From assembly GCA_963971575.1 (NCBI GenBank), contig OZ020613.1:44444239-44508238 (forward strand): a DNA stretch of 64,000 nucleotides, read 5' to 3'. This document shows, piece by piece, positions 1-11,942 of this stretch. The notes under the pieces were generated by a model. The model ran no database searches. It saw only the letters and a program-made list of their open reading frames with translations, and was not told the DNA's origin. The stretch comes from Liopterus haemorrhoidalis (Eukaryota; Arthropoda; Insecta; Coleoptera; Dytiscidae). Both the position numbers and the translations under genes were made by a program. Numbering within the stretch: the first letter of the stretch is position 1; each line of letters opens with the position of its first letter.

Positions 1-1003
1 TGTTTAAACAAAAATGCAAACCACGATTCCCACATTTAATATAAGAAGAAAAAAAAAAAAAAATACATGTAGGTAATTTACAACGTTGTCTGTAATTATA
101 ACAGCGTAGCAAGTGTGAATAGGCATCTTTTCGAACCTTTTTCGGTGGAATAAATGCAGTAGTAGCAGATCGCTTACTTTTTGCGTTAATATTTATTTCA
201 ACTTCGTTGCATGGTCGATCTTTGGTTGAGTCGCTCGTTATACTTTGATTACATAAACAGTACTCCACCTCAGCGCAATACTCAGCTAATCACAAAATAA
301 TTTTTGCAAAGATGCAGACTGAAATTTCGAATTTAGGGTATCAGTGACCGATCTTAGTTGATTTAATTTGTCGAAGTACATAAAGATTATATTTTTTATA
401 TACATTTTTAACTATTACAATAATTTCCTATAAAATTCGTTACACTTCAATTTTATTCGTATTGCCTCTATGTATTAAATATGCTACAACTGTATTCAAC
501 ACGATAATTATAAAAATTTACATATATTTTAATTTTGAAAACTGTTATTTAAATCATTACATACATTTAATAGCTCAAATATATTTTATTCCAGCATGAC
601 ATTAATAATTTTGCCAAAATTCACTCACTGTACATAGCACAACATACGCCGATATCAGCAAATGGTGTAACCTGTTAAAACATGTCAACATATATTGTTT
701 AAAAGACGTCATATTAAAAATAGCTCTTATATACAAATGCATAAGGTTGTAACAGATCTTGTAACGTAACACATTTGAATAAAATAAAATAATTCTAGCC
801 GAGAAATGTTATTTTCATTCATGTGTATCAGATCTGGTACATTACGCAGTGTAGGGTAAAATATACACAATGTATATTCTTATGCGCGGTCTGATTGGGT
901 AATTTTTAATAAATCAAGTCCCCTTTCGGTAAGCCGTTACCTTTCATGACCAACTGACACAATAAATACATTCATAATATTATAACTATTTATTTGTTTG
1001 CAG
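1..1003. other. AT-rich non-coding sequence ending in a splice acceptor
   Basis: No reading frame or repeat family is recognisable here. The stretch ends with a pyrimidine-rich tract and CAG at 1001-1003, the 3' splice site of the zinc-finger exon that follows. The same tract (TTATTTGTTTGCAG) precedes the last exon of the two other plus-strand paralogues. The upstream short exons of this gene are not visible, so they must lie left of the window or be lost. Confidence 0.6.
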
Positions 1004-2025
1004 CTAGCACAGCATCTTCTAATAATTCAGATGGAAGTTGGGTGCCAGTACCCGTTAACAAGTTGAAACAGATCATTACAACACAAACAACTGAGACATG
1101 TTATAAATGTGATATATGTCAGATAAAATTTGCACAAGCTCGAGATTTTGTTGCATATAAACCAGTGCATATTAACGAGAATCCATTCAAATGTGATCAG
1201 TGTAATAAATCATTTTCACAATCGGAAACTCTAATTAAACACAAACGAACAAATACTGGAAAGAAATCTTTCAGATGTGTTCAGTGCAATAACAAATTTT
1301 CACAATCATCACATCTAATTAGGCACAAACGAATACACTCCGGCGAGAAACCATTTAAATGTGAGCGGTGCAACAAAGCATTCGCACGATCAGAATCTCT
1401 CGTTTATCACAAACGAATACATTCTGGAGAGGACCTATTCAAATGTGATCAGTGTAATAAAGAATTTTTAACTGTATCATATCTCATAAGTCACAAACGA
1501 ACACATTCTGGAGAAAAACCATTCAAATGTGATCAGTGTGATAAAGCATTTTCAAGGTCAGAAACTCTAATTAAACACAAACGAACTCATACTGGAGAGA
1601 AACCTTTCAAATGTGATCAGTGCAATCAAGCATTTTCACAATCAGCACATGTAATTAGACACAAACGAATACATTCAGGCGATAAACCATTTAAATGTGA
1701 GCAGTGTAGCAAAGTATTTACACGATCAGAAGATCTAATTAGACACAATCGAATACACTTCGGCGATAAATCATTTAAATGCGAGCAGTGTAATAAAGTA
1801 TTTTCAAGGTCGGAAATTCTAATTAAACACCAACGAACACATTCAGGAGAGAAACCATTCAAATGTGATCAATGTAATAAAACATTTTCAAGGTCTGAAA
1901 TTCTAGTTAATCACAAACGAACACATTCTGGAGAAAAACCATTCAAATGTGATCAGTGTAATAAAACATTTTCAAGGACGGATGTTCTAAATAAACACAA
2001 ACGAACTCATACTGGAGAGAAATAA
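1004..2025 (+). CDS. C2H2 zinc-finger protein, terminal exon (ZF1)
   Basis: This is the last exon of a nuclear, probably DNA-binding C2H2 protein. It starts after the AG at 1003 and is read in phase 1, giving 339 codons to TAA at 2023-2025. There is no ATG at the start, because the initiator lies in upstream exons outside the window. About 50 linker residues precede eleven finger units joined by HSGEKPF/HTGEKPF linkers. Fingers 1 and 2 are degenerate: the first zinc-binding His is Tyr in finger 1, and the last His is Asn in finger 2. The remaining nine keep all four ligands. The leader (SNNSDGSWVPVPVNKLKQI) matches the other three genes in the window. The stop sits exactly where a linker CCA-TTC should be, and fingers continue after it, so the protein is truncated relative to its ancestor. 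It may be a live shortened gene or an early pseudogene. Confidence 0.8.
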
Positions 2026-2182
2026 TTAAAATGTGTTCATTGCAATAAAACATTTTCACAATCATCATATCTAATGAGACACAAACGAAATACACTTCGG
2101 CGAGAAACCATTTAAATGTGAGCAGTGTACCATAGCATATACACGATCAGAATATCTCGTTTATAACAAACGAATACATTCT
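2026..2182 (+). pseudogene. Decayed continuation of the ZF1 finger array
   Basis: In the same frame after the stop, another finger begins (CVHCNKTFSQSSYLMRHKR). One extra A in the linker near 2090 then shifts the frame, and a further finger (CEQC...) is readable up to the LINE junction near 2182. This shows that the array was once longer. Confidence 0.75.
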
Positions 2183-2999
2183 GAGTATAATGATGTATGG
2201 CGCTGCAATATGGAGGTGGGAAGACCAGGAAAAATTAGGGGTGGTGCAAAATAAATACATGAAACGGATGTGGGGCCTCGACAAATGCACACCAGAATAT
2301 ATTTTATTACAAGAATTGAAATTGGACAACATTAGAATAGAAGCTACCAAAAGAGCTAATAAATTCGAAGAGAGGATAATAAGACACCCAGAAAAAAACT
2401 CGCTGGACAGAAATAGAGAGGAAAGATGTAATCCAGATGGGAAGCAAAAAGAAGGAAACGATTTGAGCATAATGGTTACTCAGCTAAAGAAATATCAAGA
2501 AAGAGGTCGGAAGTCAAGATGTGACACTAGAAATAACAGATAGAATGAGGGATATCCAAGGAAGAAGTAAGAGGTTAAAAAATTCGAGGCATAACAGTAA
2601 ATACAAGAAAACTTGGACGACGCAAATACCGTAATGGATTAAGAAGGTAATAGCAAGATTTAGGTGCGGAAATGAGGAAAGAGAAAATGAGTACTAGAGA
2701 ACGGACGAACAAAGAATGTGCAGGATGTGTGGAGAGGAAAGAGAGACCTTGGAGCATATAATGAAGAATTGTGGAGAAATGAAATTTAAAGAAGGAACAA
2801 GAGAAGGCGCGTTGTGTGAATCAGGGCAAGGATGGAAATAGATGGAGGACGTCTTAGAGAGAAGAGAAGATTTGAGACGAAGATTTAACAATAATTAGAA
2901 TAAGTATTTCAAAATAAATGAAATTAGGCTATATGTAAATAATATGTAGATTTTAATCGAAAGGTGTAAATAAAATAACTATCTATCTATATATCTAAT
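2183..2999 (+). mobile_element. 5'-truncated LINE 3' fragment inserted in the finger array
   Basis: The frame at 2190-2543 reads MMYGAAIWRWEDQEKLG and CTPEYILLQELKLDNIRIE, typical of the segment after the reverse-transcriptase domain of insect non-LTR elements. Further on, near 2707-2766, a CRMCGEERETLEH...C motif in another frame is the C-terminal CCHC-type zinc knuckle of such elements. The 3' end is AT-rich with TATC repeats. The same family occurs at 19207..19774. About 140 bp of finger sequence is present on both sides (2041-2182 and 3000-3140). Confidence 0.75.
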
Positions 3000-3605
3000 A
3001 AAATATTTTCACAATCATCATATCTAATTAGACACAAACGAATACACATCGGCGAGAAACCATTTAAATGTGAGCAGTGTACAAAAGCATTTACACGACC
3101 AGAATATCTCGTTTATCACAAACGAATACATTCCGGAGAAAAGCATTTTAAATGTGATCAGTTTAATAAAGAATTTTTAACAGTACCGCATCTCCGCAGT
3201 CACAAACGAACACATTTTGGAAAAAAAAATTCAAAAGCGGTCTGTGTAATAAAACGTTTTCAAGGTCGAAATCTCCAACTAAACAGAAACGAACTCATAT
3301 TGGAGAGAAACCATTCAAATGTAATCATTGCAAATTTATTTTCAAAATCAGCACATGTAATTAGATACAAACGAATACAGTCCGGCGAGAAACCACTTAA
3401 ATGTGAGCAGTGTAGTAAAGCATTTACACGATCAGAATCTCTCGTTTATCACAAACGAATACATTCTGGAGAGAAGTGATTCAAATGTGATAAGAGTAAT
3501 AAACCAATTTTACAATTATCAAAACTCCTTAGTCACAAACAATCTCATTCTGGAGAAAACACATTCATATGTGATCAGTGTAATAAAACATTTTCAGAAT
3601 CGACA
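3000..3605 (+). pseudogene. Degenerate C2H2 finger array remnant
   Basis: At least five finger units can be followed at DNA level (for example CEQC...TRPEYLVYHKRIHSGEK), but in shifting frames with missing ligands and internal stops. This is the tail of the ZF1 array beyond the LINE fragment. It stops abruptly near 3605, where the next LINE begins. Confidence 0.75.
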
Positions 3606-6600
3606 AATAATAAATGATATCTTAATATATGGGATTGAACACCTGCTTGAGCGACTGAGTGAAGTAGATTGCGAAAATTCCTGACTGAAAGAGGAGAACG
3701 CGATCTTGCTACGGATTCTGGATGACCAAGAGCAGTACTCCCGACGCAACTACGTGGAGATACACGGTTTACGGGAAATAAAAGTTGAGAATACAGTAGC
3801 GGAAGTCATCAGATTAGGCCGCACTGTAGGTATGGAGGTAAAGCCAGACATGATAGATAACTGTCACCGTCTCGGACGCCGTGGTCATTCATCCCCAGCT
3901 ATTCGCGGCATAATTGTCAAATTTGCCCGTAATTTTGATAAGGTACAGCTTTTAAAATGTCGCAAAATAAAACGAAAGCTGAACACTAGTGACCTCGGAA
4001 TTAAGTCGGCTGTATACGGTACATACACGTTACCGTATACAGTTTGAATGACAATTTAAAGTAAATAAAGGCGAGTATTATTATCTGCGGCAAGAAAATT
4101 AAGACAATCATGTAATGTAATGTATGAGTGGACAAAAAATGGAAATGTGTATGTGTGGGAAAATGAAAGGTCTGGCGTGATAAATATAAAGTGTGATAAC
4201 GACATAAGAGAAATTGAGCGAAAATGTAAAGAAAATGTAATGAGTGAGCTTAAAAATAATGAGTGAAAAAATATATATTTATTATCAGAATGTACGAGGA
4301 CTGCGCACCAAGAGGCACTCAATCTACGAAAGCGTCCTGTCATCTGAATATGATCTAATAGCTCTCATTGAAACGTGGTTACATAACAATATTTATAACA
4401 ATGAATTATTTGATAATAGTTATATACGTTATCGCTCGGACAGACAGGACGGTAAAAGAGGTGGGGGTGTGCGTTGGTCGCAGTCCACAAGAGATGGGCT
4501 TCTACTGTCAATACTACTAAATGTGTTACTTCTCTCGACTATGTTTTGGTTAAGTTGAATGATTTTAAAAAAACTATATATGTATCTTGAGTGTATTTTC
4601 CGCCAGATGTTATGGCTGATCTGCATAAACTTTTCTTTGGTACTTTGGATTCATATGCAGAAGTTATTAAGAAAAACATAATTATATTAGGAGATTTTAA
4701 CGTGGAAACCATCACTGGTTCCAGCGGCGTAGTAGTAAATTTTCTCAAGTATAAGAAAGCTTTACAGGTAAGAAATAACACGTCTTTTTACCATCTGTGT
4801 AATAAGAATAACATTTGTAACGTATACAACAAGGCATTAGATCTTAGTGCAAATCTTCCAACCCCGTTTTAAAGGAAGACTATTATCATCCAGATTTGGA
4901 ATTTCATGTTCAATATGTATGTAATATTGTAAGAGAAAGTATCACTCATGAAAAAATACACAACTTCAGAAAAGCTGAGTTCTTAAAATTGTATCACATA
5001 CTTAGCGCAACTGATTGGAGCTTTCTGAAGTTGATAAGTAATGTAAATATTGCAGTGGACTAGTTTTATAGTGTTTTATACCGAGTGTTGGATGAATATG
5101 TGCCTACTTTTACAAGCAAAAATAAAATCAAATACCCATCTTGGTTTACACAGGAAATAAAAACAAAAAAATATAACAAAAAGATAAATAAAGACGAGGG
5201 AGACGTGAATTATCATCATGCTATGTATGTAAATGTGCATAGAAATCTAAAGAACTTAATTAGGCAAGAATATACAAAATTCATTCAAACTATACAGAAT
5301 GATATTCCTACTGATGCTAGACAGTTTTGAAGCTTTTTAAAACATAAAAAACAGCCTGATAGGTTGTCACGCATAGTTACAAGCAACAATGAGGTCATTG
5401 ATGATAGTTCACAGATCGCCCAAGCATATGGATCGTATTTTTCTTCAGTGTAATCAGGGTATTATTAACCACAATAATAATGAGAATGCGGATTACTGTG
5501 TGGAATTATTGGGTATAAATACAATTGCATTAGAAGATGTAGAATGGTCAGTAGGTAAGTTGAAGCCGAAAAAGTCTTGTGGGCAGATTTGATACCGCCT
5601 TACATATTAAAAGGATGTTTGCAGGCGTTGAGATCACTTCTTCAAGTACTTTTTCAAAAATTGGTAAATACAAATACTTTTCCTGATAAATGGAAGTTAG
5701 CTAGAATATGCCCTATCTACAAGTGAGCAATAAGAAGTGTGTGGAAAATTAAAAGCCAGTATTTGTTTTCTCGTCCCCAGCATAAGTTTTTGAACAAATA
5801 ATTTACAAACATTTATTTGAACATGTGTCTCCTGCCATTAGCGGCAAACAACACGGATTCATGCTTCGTAGATCAACAGCAACTAATCTATTACAGATAA
5901 CGTACTACGTGGCACAGAGTCTTTGATAGGGGGGTTCAGACGAACGTTGTTTATCTGGATATGACATATAAAAGCTTTTGACAAAATAGGGCATTCCGTA
6001 CTGATAAAATTACTTTATAAGTTTGAAGTATCAGCTAAGAGTTGCAGTCTATTTAAATCACCTCAACAACCGTGAAAAATATGTCGATTTTAACAGCACA
6101 AAGTCACTTAATTATGTGGCTCCCAGTGGCGTACCGCAGGGATCAAACCTGGGAACTCTGCTTTTTCTTTTGGTAGTCAACGATATTCCAGCCTTGGTGA
6201 GGAACTGCCGTTGTTTGCTCTTTGCGGATGACGTAAAAATATATAGGCATATACAGAATTACACACTGTTATGATTTAGAAATGGATTTACAACGGTTGT
6301 GTGACTGAGGTAAGTAAGTGCATTGCCCTTCAATGTAGCAAAATGTAGGGTAAGGTCCTATTCCATAAAAAGGGATGTCATTCAGCATAATTATAAACTG
6401 GACGGGAATATCGTTGAACTGACAGATACAATGCGGGATTTTGGGGTATTATATGACGTGGGGTTAAATTTTCAACAACATGTCACATATGTAATAAATA
6501 AAGCTTTCAAACGTATGGGTTTTATTTTGCGTTTAACAAAGAAATTTCGTCAGATAGTATCATATGTAGCGCTGTTTAACTCTCATGTACGTCCTATTCT

Positions 6601-7323
6601 ACAATACGCGTGTGTAGTTTGGTCTCCTTTCCACGTACCTACTTTATATAAAGCGCATTGAGATTTTCCAAAGCCAGATATTTCCGTGTTGTTGAATTAA
6701 GATTAACAGGAGCATAACCCAGACTCAAACCATCGGCTGAAATCCTAAGTTCATATGACTGGAACACGCTGGCCGAGAGGAGAGATATGGCTTTGATGAA
6801 CTTCCTGTATATATTATTTAACAATCTTGTCGATTGTTCTGATATCCTGTGGTGTATTTATATCAATGTGCCATCCCGGGAATATAGAATGAGAGACAAA
6901 CTTTTTGATTGTTAACGAACTAGCACTGAACACTGTAGAATGAGTCTACTGTACCGACTGCCTTGTTTGTACAATATGTTTATTTCTAGAGACAGATCAC
7001 TGGATGTATTTGGGTAAAGTTATTCACAGTTTCGCAGATTGTCAGAGACGTTATTTATTTAATCTATCTGCATTACAATCTGAAAGTATTGATAAATATG
7101 AATATTATGGGTGCTATTCGTATGTTTATTTTATGTTTTTAAATGTTAGTTTAGGTTAAATATGCCAATTTTTAAAATGTTTATTTTGTATGTATATTTG
7201 AGTGCAATATCATAAATAACTAAATGTATGTTAGTTGTAAAAATGACGCATATATGTATATGTGTATAGGCATAGACAAGGACAAATTATCTGTTGTGTC
7301 CTTGAATAAATAAATAAATAAAT
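3606..7323 (+). mobile_element. Near full-length, decayed Jockey/CR1-type LINE
   Basis: The domains appear in the expected order but in many frames. An ORF1p-like RNA-binding segment lies at about 3640-4016 (EQYSRRNYVEIHGLRE, CHRLGRRG). An apurinic-type endonuclease lies at about 4256-4870 (YYQNVRGLRTK, ALIETWL, LGDFNVE). A linker (4950-5330) is followed by reverse transcriptase at about 5530-6660, with SGVPQGSNLGTLLF and the catalytic FADD at 6221-6232, then the thumb (DFGVLYDVGLNFQQHV). A 3' UTR ends in an (AATA)n tail at about 7303-7323. The catalytic motif 'YLDM' near 5950 is followed by frame breaks. The 5' end is missing or short, as the element meets the finger array at about 3605. Multiple stops make it inactive. 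Confidence 0.85.
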
Positions 7324-7940
7324 ATACATAAACGATTCCATATGGTTAGGATATATTCAAATGCAAGAAGTTTAGTATATATAATGTTGTTAGTAAAGTT
7401 TTACGAAGACAAGATCTTTGCATAAAGGGAGACAGGCGAACACATGATATGAGATGTTAACAGTAAGAAGTTAATAAATGCACCATTTATACTTATGTTT
7501 AGCTACAAGTAATTAAAACCCCTTGTTATTTCATGTGGGTGTTCCGTAAGTGTGTTAGTTTGCAAATATTGGACTTTTTTTTGTGTATAATAAATTACAA
7601 ATTCTCCTTCTATAAAATTTCTTGAGAAATGTGTAGATATTAAGTATACAAATAAATATTTTAAGTTCAAAGTATAATGTTTTATTTTCTCTGTGAGCAC
7701 CAACATTACAACCTCTGAAAATATTCATTTACAAACAGTAAATTTTATCATAAAATGGATTCACATATATTTATACATTTTTTTAATACTAGGTTATAAT
7801 TCAAATATACTGTATACAGCAAGAAAACGTAAATTTGACCAAAAATTGTTATAAACCAATACTGTTTAAACATGTTGACAGATGACTATCCTTATTCGTA
7901 TCAAAAGTTCCGAAGGCGATAATAGCGCCGTTTCGGTAAT
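7324..7940. other. No recognisable gene
   Basis: AT-rich sequence between the LINE tail and the SWIM-type ORF. I see no coding or repeat signature that I can support. Confidence 0.5.
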
Positions 7941-7960
7941 TATTGGATACAACAATGCCC

Positions 7961-9105
7961 GATGGCGGCGCTACGAGCGCTGTGAACAGCTGATTGAAAC
8001 GAGTAATGTGAAAGTTGTCCATATTTGTTTACATGTTAAATCATCGATTTGCAATGGATAATAAACAGCTATCCTTATTAAATTATTTAATTTTTATAAG
8101 TGCAACACCTTCTTCTAGGTGTGTAGTTGAAGGAGAAGAGTTGTTAAACGCCGGAAATCTTATGTTGTGCGGAATTTTGGACAAAAATGATGAGCATGTC
8201 GACATATGTGGGTTATGTTTACAAACAAGCAGTTTGAGAACACCACCTCACGAAGTCACTGGGAAATTAAAATTTAGTAATGATGTTGAAGTTTTAAATA
8301 TGTCCTGCACATGTAAAGCAGGAACTACATGCAAACACATTTCAGCTATCCTATTATTTTGTGCCAGGTGGTTAACAAACCAAGATTGTGAAATATTTGA
8401 TTTATCTTTTTTTTGTGTGGTTTCTGTTGGTTTTACTTTTTGTTCCAGAAACAATATATTGAGTATGGAAATATTAACCAGCACAGATTTAAAATGCCTG
8501 TGGTCTACTTTTAAGAAACCTGTCTTACAACAGTATGAACCGAAACCTCTGTTAGAAACTCCTTGCCTAAATAAATTGATTAAAAACAAAAGCAGGCACT
8601 GAAAGTTCAGTGAAAATGTATTAGAAAAGCTGCGTACAGAATTTGAGACCGCTTGCCCTAATTCTGCATTAAAATTACCCGGGTAGATATTTAATTATGT
8701 TCGAGAAGGATTTTTATAATTTAGTGTTTGTTTTTTATTTAATTTGTTTAATAAATACTAGTTTGTTATTATCACTTCCACAGCACCAAATTTATTAACA
8801 GTTCACAAATTGTTTCTCATTTGGAAAATAGTGGAAGTAAATATTTTTGTTACTTCCTTTTCTAGAGTGACAGCCAAACACACACCAATTTGTGTTATAA
8901 TAACTCATTATAACATAAAGTAATATAAAAAAGAATAATAATTGCTATCAAAACTTAATATAACAAACAAACTGCAACACTAACTTTTAAAAGCAATACA
9001 AACTACACGAGAAAACACATGTAAACCAGATGTAAACAATAAACTATTACTCGTTTCGCTTAGTTCAGTTATAGTCCGCTTGGCGTCACTTTATAGCGCT
9101 GTTGA
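7961..9105. repeat. Segment with imperfect inverted ends enclosing the SWIM ORF
   Basis: GAAACGAGTAAT at 7996-8007 recurs as its exact complement at 9046-9057. Both are followed, inward, by a TTGTTTACAT-type sequence, and GCGCTA lies near both outer edges. This suggests imperfect terminal inverted repeats of about 60 to 90 bp around the SWIM reading frame. No clear target-site duplication is visible, so a mobile element is inferred, not shown. Confidence 0.35.
8015..8680 (+). pseudogene. SWIM zinc-finger protein fragment
   Basis: The frame 8015-8602 encodes GEELLNAGNLMLCGI, then ICGLCLQTSSLRTPPHEVTG, and a SWIM motif CxC-x5-CxH (CTCKAGTTCKHISA) at about codons 99-112. A segment CLWSTFKKPVLQQYEPKPL follows. 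This arrangement is known from insect and other metazoan SWIM proteins, which in some lineages sit beside YqaJ-type nucleases. A TGA at 8600-8602 interrupts the frame, but the same frame stays meaningful after it (SENVLEKLRTEFETACPN) to a possible 5' splice site GGGTAGAT near 8680. A hydrophobic stretch between the SWIM motif and CLWS could be a short unremoved intron. An exon of a broken transposon-associated or host gene is the best reading; function unknown. Confidence 0.6.
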
Positions 9106-9280
9106 GCCCAATAGTCGCGAATAAACCCTGTTTATGTCTTCTATGTTTATTAAAGAATTCTATACAAATCAGCACGGACAGATACATATTCAATTTAATT
9201 GAACGAGCTTGTTAGAAAAGAATAACAACTATTTGGAAATTAGAAAAAAATGTTGGAAGTGTTTTGTTTCAAGTGTGGAT

Positions 9281-9404
9281 ATGGATGAAACGGGAGACAG
9301 TAATATTATTAAAAAAGAGATTGGTATTAAGACTGCTTATGAAGTTACTGGTGAACATGAGAGGAGAAAGACTGGAATAGAGCACAGGGTTAAATGGAAG
9401 AATG
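9281..9404 (+). CDS. ZFA exon 1 (start codon exon)
   Basis: The first in-frame ATG after the duplicated 5' leader is at 9281. The exon reads MDETGDSNIIKKEIG... and ends at AATG|GTCAGT, leaving phase 1 (124 nt). It contains an IKKE motif fitting the SUMO-acceptor consensus (hydrophobic-K-x-E). The ZFB counterpart has the same length and start. The upstream TTG codons in frame are ignored, as the gene is eukaryotic. Joined to exons 2 to 4 it gives an uninterrupted 386-codon protein. Confidence 0.75.
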
Positions 9405-9431
9405 GTCAGTAACCAACAGATTTATATCTAA

Positions 9432-9718
9432 TTACCCTTAATTAGGGTGACTAGACGTACTCTTTTTTAGAATATTATACTCTTTTATGTAATATCGTTT
9501 ATACTCTTACTTATAAAAAAAAATCCTGAATATACTCTTTTTTGCATGTCACTTGTTTTTTTTTTTGTAGAGAATGAGGTCCGTTTTTTTGTTTTTCTCA
9601 TCGTTTGGGAGTGAGGACTTTTTTTATTTTTGCTCATCACTTGTATTTTTGAAGTGAGAACCTTTTTTTTTTTAGTATACTCTTTTTCTGTAAAAAAAAT
9701 CTGGTCAGCCTACCCTTA
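9432..9718. repeat. TACTCTTTT-rich MITE in ZFA intron 1
   Basis: The sequence begins TTAGGGTGACTAGA and ends TCTGGTCAGCCTACCCTTA, which are imperfect inverted repeats. The interior repeats TACTCTTTT-like blocks. The ZFB intron holds the same element at about 31518-31832, so the insertion predates the duplication. Confidence 0.5.
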
Positions 9719-10180
9719 ATACTATGGGCACCAACTATAATTCTTTTAGAGTTACTGTACTCCTTTTAAAATCGTTCTGCAAATGTACTCCTTTATCCTT
9801 CCTTGTGTTGCTTTCGGGTTTTAATGCCAGTTTTAATTTTTGTCTCGTGTGACGTGAATAAAATCACATTAGGTTATTCAACTGGAGGCTGGTGGTCTCG
9901 AATTGCAAAATTTATTGCTGTACACCTTTATGACTTTCCAAATGGTAATCGCATTATGTTTGGACATTTCCCGTCTTCCCATTTCCCCAAGGTTCTGCTG
10001 GAGTTCCCAGCGTACTCCTTTTTCATCAAAAATAGTTAGTTACTTTATTAATACTTGGCATTCATATGTTGTTGTCACAGTTTATTTCAAGAATTTTGGA
10101 TGTTTTGTAATGTTCGAACATGTTAAAATATTTTTACAGTATGTAATTAACTAACATTTAACTAAGACCGGTTATTTTAG

Positions 10181-10312
10181 GAATTAAAGGTGACAATATA
10201 GACAACGTATACCACGAAAATACAAACATAGAGGAGATTTACATCAAATCCGAACCTTTGAATAAGTGGGAATATGAAGATGTATTGGAGAGTTCAGCTG
10301 TCACAAACACTG
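10181..10312 (+). CDS. ZFA exon 2, IKSEP cassette
   Basis: Acceptor TTATTTTAG is followed by 132 nt and donor G|GTTAGT; both ends are phase 1. The peptide includes NIEEIYIKSEPLNKWEYED, an acidic segment with IKSE, a SUMO-acceptor-type motif. It is closely related to exon 3, so the cassette itself has been duplicated within the gene. Skipping it would keep the frame. Confidence 0.75.
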
Positions 10313-10850
10313 GTTAGTAGAGCTGCTTTATTTGAAACTTATGTTGTCATTGAATGTTTAAAGTATTTTTCTAGTGTACCTGTGGAACTGTTCATCAATT
10401 ACTTTGCATTATGCATCATGACGTATTTTATATAAGAGAAAGATTTTTATATTCGAATTATTAAATAAATAGAATTTACGCAGTAGAACGTTAATTAGCT
10501 ATACATTCTTCAGGAAACTAGAAGCTTGTTGTGCTGCTTAGGATTTCATAAGCATATCTAAAATATAGTAAAACTTTACTTAACAACATGATCTTCAATT
10601 TGTTTTTACAAAATTTTCCACCAGACGGCAGTTTTAACACTTCCTGCTTACTGACACTGTATTATATCAGTCTGGCCAATGGTGACATCGCCGCCATTAA
10701 GAGTCCAAATAAATATTAGTTTCAAATGGAAAAATTAGATAATATTCGCAGAAAGAGTAAATTTTTGGGAATATTATTTTTCACATACATTTACTGTTTC
10801 TGCATATGATACTTATGACTTGTCCACTGATATCATAAGCAATTCTTAGG

Positions 10851-10914
10851 CCTCCAATGGCTTGGGACCGAGACGCGTAATCTCTACGATGCGGGTTCGA
10901 TTCCTGGTGAGGTT
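10851..10914 (+). repeat. tRNA-like SINE head in ZFA intron 2
   Basis: An A-box-like TGGCTTGGGACCGAG is followed 3' by a B box GGGTTCGATTCC, and outer CCTCC/GAGG can pair as an acceptor stem. The tail is AT-rich, running into a TA repeat. Related copies lie at 32970, 36539, 50339 (minus) and 50453. It is not a functional tRNA: there is no credible anticodon arm. Confidence 0.55.
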
Positions 10915-11411
10915 ATATTTTACATCAATTTTCATTATTAATATATATATATGTACTTTATACTAAGATTATTCAGTGTAATATCCAATGAAATCAAGAA
11001 AAGAATTTTAATTTGTGACTTACTTAATACTAAACTCTTTTTGCCATTTTCTGATGTCAGGTTCAATTGTTTATTTATTGCCGCATTAAAAACCCACCAA
11101 TAGCATGTAAACAGGGCTTCGACTCATGCGTCAATCGCCCGTGTGACCGCCCCCACTAGAATCAAACACAAATAACGCAGGTTTGCAAACTTTCTTAAAC
11201 GTACACGGGCGGCTGACACATACGCGGCGCCGTTACCTACACACCGTACGTTTACACCTTTACCAACAAAAAAAAAAAAAAAATGTGAAACGACAAACAA
11301 ACATTCCTTTCCCAATCTCATCAAATATCTTTAGACCATTTTGATGAGTGTATATTCAGTATCAGGAGGTAACTACATAATTTATATTTGACAATGATCC
11401 GTTTATTGCAG

Positions 11412-11540
11412 AAACCAAATACGACGTCACAGACGACCTTTACCATGATATTAAAATAGAGGAGATTTACATCAAATCTGAACCTGTGGACAACGGTGAC
11501 TATGAAAGGAAACTCCAGAGCGCAGCTGTCGCAAACATAG
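11412..11540 (+). CDS. ZFA exon 3, IKSEP cassette
   Basis: The exon lies between the acceptor TTTATTGCAG and the donor G|GTCAGT: 129 nt, phase 1 at both ends. It encodes TKYDVTDD...KIEEIYIKSEPVDNG, again with an IKSE motif in acidic context. It is preceded by a 1.1-kb intron and followed by a 13.3-kb intron packed with transposons. Confidence 0.75.
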
Positions 11541-11942
11541 GTCAGTAGAGCTAGTTTAATTGAGCTCATGTTATCAGTAAATGATTAAAATGTTTCCTTA
11601 ATATTGGTAGCAGCTTGTCAATTTCGCAAGGCGCGCACCTAGGAGTTTTAGAGGGCCAGAAGACGAAATTATTTAAATTATGAAAAAGGTTCTCACTTCT
11701 AGTACAAGTCATGACATCCACAAACACGGCCCTCCTTTCTAAAATATAAAAGTGATAACCCAAAAAAACCCATACCAACCGCATGTTTTTGGAGGGGCCT
11801 CATTACTTATGTTTTGATAAAAACACATAAAAACCACGTGTTTTTGGAGCTTGGGGGGGCTCAAACTCCTGCTCCCTCTGGGTGCTTGCCTGCACCAAGT
11901 GCTTCTATTTTTACAAGTATATTTACAATGGATACTATAGGT

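Noticed and set aside
994..2025. 84-bp direct repeats considered as a CRISPR-like or satellite array
   Set aside because: The repeats are C2H2 finger codons with conserved ligands and linkers, in a eukaryotic spliced gene.
7503..7706. Minus-strand 67-codon ORF
   Set aside because: Low-complexity AT-rich translation with no splice or domain support.
9821..10039. 72-codon intronic ORF (PVLIFVSCDVNKITLGYS...), also open in ZFB (31935-32153)
   Set aside because: It is open in both copies only because the introns are recent duplicates; the differences are mostly amino-acid changing and no family is recognised.
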